A DNA stretch of 64,000 nt from contig NZ_AQUO01000003.1 of the NCBI RefSeq assembly GCF_000371965.1, positions 186,001 to 250,000 on the forward strand, given 5' to 3'. A program made the position numbers and the translations under genes. How positions within the stretch are numbered: position 1 is the first letter of the stretch; every line of letters starts with the position of its first letter. Shown here in pieces: positions 7,845 through 15,900 of the stretch. This DNA comes from Paracoccus sp. N5. Its GTDB lineage: Bacteria; Pseudomonadota; Alphaproteobacteria; Rhodobacterales; Rhodobacteraceae. The notes beneath the pieces are model-generated. The model was not told the DNA's origin, did no database searches, and saw only the letters and a list, made by a program, of their open reading frames with translations.

Positions 7845-8611
7845 CGCCGGTGCTGGAGGTCAGCCGCGCCCGCCGCCGGATCGCGGGCCGCGACATCGTC
7901 GCCGATGTCAGCCTGGCCCTGCGCCCGGGCGAGATGCTGGGCTTGGTCGGCTCCAACGGCTCGGGCAAGTCGACGCTGCTCAGCCTGATGGCCGGGCTGA
8001 TCCGCCCCGACAGCGGCGAGATCCGGCTGCAGGGCCAGCCGATGGCGCGATTGCGCCGCCGCCAGATCGCGCAGCGGCTGGCGCTGGTGGCGCAGTCGGC
8101 CGAGACCGGCGACCGCCTCTCGGTCCGGGACGCGGTCGAGCTGGGCCGCACGCCTTGGCTTGGACCGCTGCGGCCCTGGGGGGCCCGGGACGACGCGGCA
8201 GTTGCCGCCGCGCTCAAGGCGGTCGGCATGGCGCATCTGGCCGCGCGCGACTGGTCCACGCTGTCGGGGGGCGAGCGCCAGCGCGTCCATATCGCCCGCG
8301 CCCATGCGCAACAGCCGCGCATCCTGCTTCTGGACGAGCCGACCAACCACCTGGACATCCACCACCAGCTTGGCATCCTCGACCTGGTCGAGGCGCTCTC
8401 CGTCACCACGGTGATCGCGCTGCATGACCTGCACCACGCGCTGCGCTGCGACCGGGTGCTGGTGATGCAGGCCGGCCGCTGCGTGGCACTGGGACCGCCC
8501 GCCGAGATCCTGACCCCGGCGCTGATCCGCCGGATCTTCGGGGTCGAGGCCGAGCTGATCCCCCACCCCGGCGGCGGCCGTCCGGTCTTCGCCTTCCAGC
8601 GCCTGTCGTGA
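7841..8611 (+). CDS. ABC transporter ATPase (BtuD/FecE-like)
   Basis: 256 residues with Walker A GSNGSGKST (about residue 37), Q-loop VAQSA, signature LSGGERQRV, Walker B ILLLDEPTNHLD and the switch His in ALHDLHHAL. This domain order and the DEPTNHLD form are typical of iron/cobalamin importer ATPases. It is the energy subunit for the FecCD permease. A pseudoazurin gene follows within 12 bp and is likely on the same transcript. Confidence 0.93.
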   Translation: MTPVLEVSRARRRIAGRDIVADVSLALRPGEMLGLVGSNGSGKSTLLSLMAGLIRPDSGEIRLQGQPMARLRRRQIAQRLALVAQSAETGDRLSVRDAVELGRTPWLGPLRPWGARDDAAVAAALKAVGMAHLAARDWSTLSGGERQRVHIARAHAQQPRILLLDEPTNHLDIHHQLGILDLVEALSVTTVIALHDLHHALRCDRVLVMQAGRCVALGPPAEILTPALIRRIFGVEAELIPHPGGGRPVFAFQRLS

Positions 8612-8622
8612 AAGGACAAACC

Positions 8623-9045
8623 ATGCTGCTGCGTGCCGCCCTGCTGGCCTGCCTGCTTCCCGCCGCCGCCCTGGCCGAGACCCATGAGGTCAGGATGCTG
8701 AACCGCAACGCCACCGGCCCGATGCCCTTCGAGCCCGAATACCTGGTGATCGCGCCCGGCGACACGGTGAAGTTCATCGCCGCCGATCCGGGCCACAACG
8801 CCGCCAGCATCGCCGGCATGATCCCCGAGGGCGGCGCGAAGTTCATCGGCAAGATCGACGAGGAGATCGCGGTGACGCTGGATGCGCCCGGCATCTGGGG
8901 CATCAAATGCTCGCCGCATTACACCATGGGCATGGCGATGCTGATCCAGGTCGGCGACACCCCGGCGACCAGGGCCGACCTGCCGGCCGACCTGCCCGAA
9001 GCCGCCCGGCAGCGGATGCTCGACATCCTCGCGCGCCGGAAATGA
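8623..9045 (+). CDS. Pseudoazurin (blue copper electron carrier)
   Basis: 140 residues; signal peptide to about ALA18, mature part starting ETHEVRMLNRNATGP as in known pseudoazurins. Ligands His58, Cys96, His99 and Met104 show the same 38-3-5 spacing as Paracoccus pseudoazurin (His40, Cys78, His81, Met86). In denitrifiers pseudoazurin donates electrons to nitrite or nitrous oxide reductase; no such enzyme lies here. ATG at 8623 with AAAGGA upstream is preferred over a GTG at 8608 that overlaps the ATPase stop, because it puts the signal peptide at the start. Confidence 0.92.
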   Translation: MLLRAALLACLLPAAALAETHEVRMLNRNATGPMPFEPEYLVIAPGDTVKFIAADPGHNAASIAGMIPEGGAKFIGKIDEEIAVTLDAPGIWGIKCSPHYTMGMAMLIQVGDTPATRADLPADLPEAARQRMLDILARRK

Positions 9046-9167
9046 CGCATCGAACCCGCGGCGGCGCACCATGGCGGAAAACTGCCAGATGAGGGCGCCA
9101 CCGCAGCCAAGGTTGATGTTCGGCGCCATCCTCCACATCTTGGGACCAGGCAGCGACAGGAGAGGTC

Positions 9168-10043
9168 ATGAGCGACGACTATGCCCCGCCCAGGGTCTGG
9201 ACATGGGAAAAGGAAAGCGGCGGCCAGTTCGCCAGCATCAACCGGCCCGTTGCCGGGCCGACGCATGACAAGGACCTGCCGGTCGGCAAGCATCCCTTGC
9301 AGCTTTATTCGCTGGCCACGCCCAACGGGCAGAAGGTCACGATCATGCTGGAAGAGCTGCTGGAGGCCGGCTTCGATGCCGAATACGACGCCTGGCTGAT
9401 CCGCATCGGCGATGGCGACCAGTTCGGCAGCGGCTTCGTCGCGGTGAACCCGAACTCCAAGATCCCGGCGCTGATGGACCACTCGGTCACGCCGCCGCGG
9501 CGGGTGTTCGAATCCGGCTCGATCCTGCTTTATCTGGCCGAGAAATTCGGCGCCTTCCTGCCCCGCGATCCGGCGGCGCGGACCGAGGCGCTGAACTGGC
9601 TGTTCTGGCAGATGGGCTCGGCCCCCTTCCTGGGCGGCGGCTTCGGGCATTTCTATGCCTATGCCCCGGTCAAGATCGAATATGCCATCGACCGCTACAC
9701 GATGGAGGCGAAGCGCCAGCTCGACGTGCTGAACCGGCACCTGGCCGACCACCGCTTCATGGCCGGCGAGGAATATTCCATCGCCGACATGGCGATCTGG
9801 CCCTGGTATGGCCAGGTCATCGCGGGCAAGGTCTATGGCGACGCGGCGACCTTCCTCGATGCCGGGATCTATGGCCATGTCCGGCGCTGGTATGACGAGA
9901 TCGCCGCGCGTCCCGGCGTCCGGCGCGGCATCATGGTCAACAAGACCTCGGGCGAGCCCGCCGAGCAGCTTTGGGAACGCCACGATGCCTCGGATTTCCT
10001 GACGAGAACGCAGGACAAGATCGGCGAAAAGGCCGAGGGCTGA
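9168..10043 (+). CDS. yghU: Glutathione S-transferase, YghU-type (nu class)
   Basis: 291 residues. The N-terminal extension (WTWEKESGGQFASINRPVAG) and the thioredoxin-like start LQLYSLATPNGQKVTIMLEEL are characteristic of YghU disulfide-bond oxidoreductases, where Thr/Asn of TPNG replace the usual catalytic Cys or Ser. FESGSILLYLAEKFG contacts glutathione, and the helical C-terminal domain holds the GEEYSIADMAIWPW motif. A GGAGAGG Shine-Dalgarno lies 5 bp before the ATG. Monocistronic: preceded by 122 bp and followed by a terminator. Confidence 0.92.
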   Translation: MSDDYAPPRVWTWEKESGGQFASINRPVAGPTHDKDLPVGKHPLQLYSLATPNGQKVTIMLEELLEAGFDAEYDAWLIRIGDGDQFGSGFVAVNPNSKIPALMDHSVTPPRRVFESGSILLYLAEKFGAFLPRDPAARTEALNWLFWQMGSAPFLGGGFGHFYAYAPVKIEYAIDRYTMEAKRQLDVLNRHLADHRFMAGEEYSIADMAIWPWYGQVIAGKVYGDAATFLDAGIYGHVRRWYDEIAARPGVRRGIMVNKTSGEPAEQLWERHDASDFLTRTQDKIGEKAEG

Positions 10044-10053
10044 TCTGCATGCG

Positions 10054-10078
10054 AAAGCCCGGCCTGCTCCGGGCTTTT
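10054..10078 (+). terminator. Rho-independent terminator after yghU
   Basis: Perfect 9-bp stem AAAGCCCGG / CCGGGCTTT with a 6-nt loop, followed by TT. It starts 11 bp after the yghU stop codon. Confidence 0.85.
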
Positions 10079-10217
10079 CCCAAGACGGGGCGTAAACCCG
10101 CCGCGGCAGGGCAAACGTCCGGCGTGCGGCGTTCGAATCCGCCCGGCGCTTCCCGGCTGGGCAAAGATGATCCAACGGCTATCGCCCCGCCGCGCAGATG
10201 ATTTTCGGCGCGCGTGG

Positions 10218-11303
10218 GGCTGTGTTGCACCAATCAGCTGATGGCCGAGGTTCCCCTTTCCCGGACCGACCTATCCCACGGCCTCTGTGACGGCTATGCC
10301 GAGCGCAGTGTAGCCGTTGAGCACGGCGATGCGGATCTGGATCTCCGCGACCTGGCGCTCGAAGTCCCGTGCCCTGAGGCGCTGCCCCAGCAATTTCCCA
10401 CAATGCATCTTCGTTTCGACGCGGCTCCGGCGGTGGTATCCGCTCCATCGTCGCCAAAGGGCCCGGCCGAGATACTTCGAAGCCCGCAGGGCCTCGTTGC
10501 GGGCCACAGCTCCGGGGGTGATTGCCTTCCATGGCCTTGCGTTCCTGCGGGGCGGGATGACGGCATGGGCACCGCGATCGGCGATCGCATCATGGCATTT
10601 TCGGGTATCACAGGCGCCGTCGGCGGTGACGCTGCCGATCTCCTGGTCCGCCGGGATTTGGTCCAGAAGGTCGGGCAAGACAGGCGCATCACCGATGTGG
10701 CTCCCGGTGATCTCGACGGCCCTGACTTCCAATGGTTGTTCGTCGATCCCGAGGTGGATCTTGCGCCAGACGCGCCGTTTTGGACCGCCATGTTTGCGGG
10801 CGTGCCATTCGCCTTCGCCCTCCGCCTTGATCCCTGTGCTGTCGATCAGCAGATGGAGGGGGCCCTTGGAGCCACGGTAAAGGATGTTCACCGCCAAGGT
10901 CTTCTGACGGCGGGATCATGTGCTGAAGTCAGGCACGGTCCAGTCAAGACCGATCAGGCGCAGCAGGCTCGACGAAGCCGCCTCGCCATGGTTGCTCGAA
11001 CCAGTGGCGCAACATGGCTCGATCTGCCTGAGTGCCATCCCGAACGGCACCTTCATCGTCAGACATGTCTGGATAGCGGCATCGCCACAGGTCTGCTGTC
11101 GGCCACGCCCGCCGGTCGGCGCGGCATCCCAACTCATCCCGGGGGTCGAACCAGATCGTCAGGGAGCCACGGCACTTGAGCGCTTCATTGTAGGATGGCC
11201 AGGTCCTGGTCTTGTAGATCGTGGGTCTCGGTCTGCTCATGCAGCCCAGCTACCACGCTGGATTCACCAGATGAATCCCTCACAGGTTTTGTGCAACAGA
11301 GCC
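10218..11303 (-). mobile_element. IS5-family insertion sequence, degenerate
   Basis: About 1.09 kb bounded by imperfect inverted ends: GGCTGTGTTGCAC at 10218-10230 and GTGCAACAGAGCC at 11291-11303 (12 of 13 positions pair). The interior encodes an IS5-type DDE transposase on the minus strand that is broken by frameshifts. Flanking bases do not show a clear target duplication. It lies between yghU and the immunity-gene tail of the Rhs island, so it may mark one edge of that island. Confidence 0.85.
10271..11240 (-). pseudogene. IS5-family transposase, frameshifted
   Basis: Three reading frames are needed to follow one IS5-type transposase. The N-terminus runs from 11240 (TRTWPSYNEALKCRGSLTIW). 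It moves to a second frame around 11137 (GRQQTCGDAAIQTCLTMKV) through LLRLIGLDWTVPDFST. The C-terminal two thirds is intact in a third frame from 10897 down to 10271, with HLLIDSTGIK, IHLGIDEQPLEVRAVEITG, SVTADGA and RSRVETKMH. Helper-free transposition is not possible from these frames unless programmed frameshifting occurs, which two shifts make unlikely. Confidence 0.88.
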
Positions 11304-11336
11304 ACGTCTAACCAAGAACGATGAAGGCATCTCTTT

Positions 11337-11495
11337 TTATATAGAACTGCAGAGCATGGGAAGATCGGTAAGATCTGCATCGCTCTTTTGATCCAGAAGG
11401 TTGATACAGATGCTTTGAAAGGTTTGCACATCGATCAGATAGTCATATCCTAAGGCTATGGCGGCATCGGGCAGGTCCGCTTCTTCATCATTAAT
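11337..11495 (-). pseudogene. Short coding remnant, possible truncated immunity gene
   Basis: An open frame of about 52 codons ending TAA at 11337. It reads INDEEADLPDAAIALGYDYL and on to PMLCSSI, an acidic, protein-like composition. A GGAGG lies just upstream at 11500-11504, but the only in-frame start near it is ATT; an ATG pair there is in another frame. This looks like the 3' part of a small gene that lost its start by a small indel. It sits between an unknown 176-residue gene and the IS element. Confidence 0.35.
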
Positions 11496-11526
11496 ATCGT
11501 CCCTCCGTCAATCGCATTCGGGATTG

Positions 11527-12057
11527 TCATACCGCGTCAGCACCAAGGGTTGCGGGATCAAATACCGCCAAGCACATCTCATGCGTGACACCGCATGGAT
11601 AGAAGCCCGCTTTGTATACGGAAAATATTCCCTCAAGCAGCGGGACCCCGTCACGGACATATCTGCCGACAGCAATCCCCTTGAGCATCTCCAGGGTATC
11701 ATAGGCAACCGTCAGCCAGAACTCTTCCTTCGCGGTGATTGTCTTGCGAATCCTTTTCTTGCGCAACTCGCGTTCGAAATCCGCCATGGCATTCCATCGC
11801 TCATCGGCAGCGGCGTCGACAAGGTTCCGGCCTTCCCGGGCTTCGGGGGTCGACCAGAATTCCGCAAGCGTCTGTTCGACGGCATCATGCCAGATCCGAT
11901 AGCCAAGCGGCGGATCCTGATCGTTTTCCAAAGTCATGGCCTCGGCAAGATCGCGAATGATCGCCGAGCCGGCGGGCAGCAACTCCGGCTTGGCGCCGGA
12001 AAAACGGTATTCGCTGCCGAAAAATCGAACCGGCTCAAGCACAAAATCGGTGTTCAT
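11527..12057 (-). CDS. Hypothetical protein in immunity-gene tail of Rhs island
   Basis: 176 residues; I do not recognise the family. It is acidic to neutral, lacks a signal peptide or membrane segment, and reads as a cytoplasmic alpha/beta protein (for example WHDAVEQTLAEFWSTPEA and EEFWLTVAYDTLEMLKGI). Codon use and GC are lower than in the flanking metabolic genes. It follows a SUKH gene and a broken Imm26-like gene downstream of the Rhs toxin, so an immunity role against a former toxin tip is the best guess, by position only. Confidence 0.6.
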   Translation of the reverse strand: MNTDFVLEPVRFFGSEYRFSGAKPELLPAGSAIIRDLAEAMTLENDQDPPLGYRIWHDAVEQTLAEFWSTPEAREGRNLVDAAADERWNAMADFERELRKKRIRKTITAKEEFWLTVAYDTLEMLKGIAVGRYVRDGVPLLEGIFSVYKAGFYPCGVTHEMCLAVFDPATLGADAV

Positions 12058-12104
12058 GGCGAAAGCATCCGGTTGGAGCCCGCTTGAATCGAAAGCGATA
12101 ACGG

Positions 12105-12568
12105 CTAGTCGATGCGCGGTATCGCGGATCGAGCTTGTCGGATCAGATTCTGCACGACGACTGGCCCTGCGGCCAGAACCGGCGAGAAACGTGCGTAGTC
12201 ATCCGAAGTAGCGTTTCTTACGCTGTCATCGCCATCATAAAGCGTCCCGCCGATAAGATGGAAGCAAAGCTCCCGGTCCCGCTCGTGCAATGGCGAATGC
12301 CCGATCACGGTCCAGATTTTCTTGCTCGTGACATTCTTGATGCTTGGATAAAGAACCCTGACATCAGCATTGCCCATTTTCACGGACAGATATCCCCTTC
12401 AACAGGCCGGATTTGCTCTGCATCCTCGAACCAGCCAGGATATATCACGATTCCCATCGCGTCTTTATTCCATTGCGAGATCCAGATGATCTTTGCGGCA
12501 ACAAAAAAATCATCGACCGGAATTCGCAGAATATCGCCCGTTTTCACTTCTATCCTCTTGACACCCAC
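12105..12568 (-). pseudogene. Imm26-like immunity protein, frameshifted
   Basis: Two overlapping frames together look like one protein of about 150 residues. The first (from a GTG at 12568) gives RIEVKTGDILRIPVDDFFVA, the usual N-terminus of Imm26-type immunity proteins, and stops at GDICP. The second (from 12383) continues with VKMGNADVRVLYPSIKNV and KIWTVIGHSPLHERD, matching the later Imm26-like strands. A small indel near 12378-12385 separates them. Either a decayed orphan immunity gene or a sequencing error; two independent small genes is the less likely reading. Confidence 0.6.
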
Positions 12569-12582
12569 GCGATAATGCGCTG

Positions 12583-12987
12583 CTAGCGCCGTTCTCTGAG
12601 CGTTTTTCCGGCGAAATCCACCAGCAATTCTTCCAGAGACTTGGCGCTTACCTCAATATCACTTTCATCCATGACTCCCATATCGACCTCGAAGATGGTC
12701 TCGGCGCCTTGCTTCATCAGGATTGCTACGCCGCCGCTGTCATCACCGATCATCACATAGTCTGGAAGATATTCCGCAACCTCATAGTCTCGGTTGCGCT
12801 GAGCGATATCCTCCGCCTCAAGAAGCGTAAGCCCGCCCATAGCCGAAAGGCCGTTTGATATCGCCAAAAGCTCCACGTAAGCTGGCGGAATTGCTTTTCC
12901 CAGATCCTCTTGCGCCGCAGCGATGTCAGCGGGATCGGCCGGGGGATGCAGCTCATACACTTGGCGAAGCAGCGTGACATCTATCAT
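12583..12987 (-). CDS. SMI1/KNR4 (SUKH) family immunity protein
   Basis: 134 residues with SUKH features: an N-terminal helix followed by AAAQEDLGKAIPPAYVELLA, then ISNGLSAMGGLTLLEAEDI and VMIGDDSGGVAILMK. SUKH proteins neutralise nuclease toxins of polymorphic toxin systems. The ATG directly abuts the TAG stop of the Rhs toxin with no spacer, so this is the probable cognate antidote of the SHH nuclease tip. Confidence 0.88.
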   Translation of the reverse strand: MIDVTLLRQVYELHPPADPADIAAAQEDLGKAIPPAYVELLAISNGLSAMGGLTLLEAEDIAQRNRDYEVAEYLPDYVMIGDDSGGVAILMKQGAETIFEVDMGVMDESDIEVSAKSLEELLVDFAGKTLRERR

Positions 12988-15900
12988 CTAGAATGCTCCA
13001 AGACTGTCGAAATACAAGTAAGCGCGGTTGATAACACGACGGATTCTGGCTTCGGGAACTCCAGCCGCCCGCATCTGCCGCACCGCTTCGTTGAACTCGG
13101 TGCGGATATCGGTTCCAAAACCATACTGCCTGCGATACGCCCGCTGCGCCGCCGAAATCTGGGCATGTGACATGCCAGACGATGACGGCAGAAGGATGGC
13201 GGGCGCCTGGTTCGAATCATAACCCGGTACGTTCCGTCTTGCCCAGGCATCCTGGATCGGATGGTGTGACTGGACGCGGTTGTCGATCCGGTTGTTGCCG
13301 TGGCCCGGCGCACGGTTCTGCTGCGGGCTTAGCAAACCATGCGGGTCAGCATCATGCGTAACATAGCCGCCTGGCCTGTTGGGGCACCCCGCCAACCCCA
13401 GCGGATCGACCCATCCATTCGGATCGGCGACATAGCCCTGCGGCCTCAGCCCGCCCTCCAGGCCGATCGGATCGGGCGAGAGATATTGCGTCGCATCCGG
13501 GTCGTAATAGCGGAAGCGGTTGTAGTGCAGCCCGCTTTCGGGATCCTGGAACTGGCCCTGGAAGCGGATCGGGCAATCGGGCGCGGCATCGTCATTGGCG
13601 GCGCGGCGGCGCAGCTCGGCCAACTCGCCCCACAGCGACAGCTCGGCCCGCCAGACCACGGTGGCGCCGTCTTCGGAAAACATCTCGCGCGGGGTGCCGA
13701 TGTGGTCGGTGACGATGTAATGCAGCGCGCCGTCCTGCAGCTGCGCCAGCGGGCGGAAGCTGCCCGGCTCATAGACCCAGTGCCGGGCGCGGTCCCAGGC
13801 GGCGGTGCCCTCGGCCAGCGGCGCCTCGGCGATCAGGCGGTCGCCTTCCCATTGATAGGCCGCACCCTCCTGGCCCGAGAGCCGCGCCACCCGCCGGCCC
13901 AGCCCGTCGTAGCGATAGCGCCAGTGCCGGCCGTCCGGCGTCTCCAGCCCGACCATCTGGCCCAGCCCGTCCCAGGACATGCGCCAGACGCGGGGGCGGA
14001 AGCCCGGCTCCTCGATGCGCTTCTCGATCACCCGGCCGCAGGCGTCGTGGCGATAGGCGACCCGGCCCCGGCGGCGGACACGGCCGGCGGCACTCTCGAC
14101 GGGTTGGGCGATGCCGGCCTCGATCACGGCCGCGAGGTTGCGGGCCGGGTCGTATTCGAACTGCTGCAAGGGCTCCGCATCGCGGATCTGCGCCACCACC
14201 TGGCCGCGCGCGTCATAGCGATTCTCGGTCAGGCCGGCGCTGCGGTCGTGGATCTGCGTCGCGCGGTCCAGCCGGTCCCACAGATAGCTCCGATGCAGCC
14301 GCGCGCCCATGCGCGTCGCGTCGCCGAAGCCGCTGGCGGCGCCCAGGCCTGCGCGCGCCGCCTCGGGCAGGCGGGCGAAGGGGCCGGCGATCTGCTCGGC
14401 CAGCATGCCGGTGATCGTATGGCCCTGCGCCAGCGCAAAGCCGGCGCCGGAATGGCGCAGCTGCTCCAGCCCGCGCGGGTCGTGGCGGAAGTCCAGCGGC
14501 TGGTGCCCGCCCACCGACAGCGAGACCGGCAGCCCGGCCCGGCTATAGGCCGCCGCCAGGTGCAGCACGTCGCCCGAGCGCGCCACCCGCTGCCCGGCCA
14601 GGTCATAGTCGGAAACGATCTCGCGCCCGTTCAGCCGTTCGCTGACCACGCGGCCAAGCGCGTCATAGGCATATTCCACCGTGGCCGCGTCATTCTCGGC
14701 CCGGATCAGCAAGCCGCGCGGGTCATAGGCAAAGCGCGTCTCGGCGCTGCCGCCAGCATCCTCGACCCGCAGCGCCAGCAGCCGGCCCGCGGGCGACCAG
14801 GCGTAATGCCGCGCGGACCCGTCGGGCGCGGTCGCCGTCACCACCCGGCCCGCCGCATCCAGGTCATAGCGGATGATCCGGCCGGAATAGTCGCGCTCCG
14901 CCACCACGCGGCCGGCGGCGTCATAGCGATATTCATAGCGCTCGCCCAGCTCGTTGACGACGGCGGTCAGCCGCATCTCGCGGTCATGCTCCAGCTGCAG
15001 CCGGTGTCCCTTGGGGTCCACGGTCTCCAGCGGCAGGTCGAAGGCACCGAAGCGATAGCGGCGGGTGTTGCCATCCGGGTCGGTGATGGCGGCAAGCTGG
15101 CCCTCGACGTCCCATTCCAGCCGCGTCACGGCGCCGTCCGGGCGCGCGACGGCGCGGATATGGCCGCGCGGATTGTCCGGGCCGCGGCTGACGTCATAGC
15201 GGGTCGCGGCGCCGATCTGGTCGGTCAGCCAGATCAGCCGGCCCTCGGTGTCGGTCAGGCTGCGGATCTCGTGGCCATCCGGGTCGCGCCAGCGGTTCAG
15301 CCGCATGAGCGGGTCGTAGAAGAACCGCTCCTGCACGTCACCGGGGCGGTCGACGCGCAGCACCTCGCCCTTGGGCCCAAGGCCCAGCGAGGCCACCCGG
15401 CCAAGCGCATCGGTCACGCCGACCAGATTGCCGCGCGCGTCGTGGCGGAAGCTGGTGCGGTTGCCCGCCGGGTCGGTCGCGGCCAGCAGCAGCCCATCCG
15501 GGCCGTATTCCCATTGCGTGACCGCGCCCTCGGGGTCGGTGGCGCGGATCAGGTTGCCCTGCGCGTCATAGGCGAAGCTGCTGCGCCCGCCCAGCGGATC
15601 GACCCGGGCGGTGACGTGGAAGGCCTGGTCCCATTCGGTCAGCCAGACCTGGCCGGTCGGGTCGGTCTCGCGCCAGACCACGCCATCCTCGGTCCAGTCC
15701 CAGACGGTGATGGCGCCCTCGTCGCTGCGGGTGACGGTGCGGCGGCGGCCAAGGTCATAGTCCAGCGTGCCGCCGGCATGGCCGCTGTCGGACCACAGCC
15801 GCCGGATGCGGTCGCCCTCGCCATATTCGTAATGGACATGCGTGTCCTTGGCGTCGTGCCAGCCGGTCAGCCGGCCGAATGCGTCATAGTCATAGCGCAG

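Noticed and set aside
10110..10160. tRNA-like GTTCGAATCC segment after yghU
   Set aside because: It matches a T-loop, but the flanking T-stem does not pair and no acceptor, D-arm or anticodon arm can be drawn around it, so neither a tRNA nor a clear attachment site is supported.
11508..11708. Alternative frame MPMIPWRCSRGLL overlapping the 176-residue gene
   Set aside because: Arg-rich shadow translation; the 11527-12057 frame has more protein-like composition.
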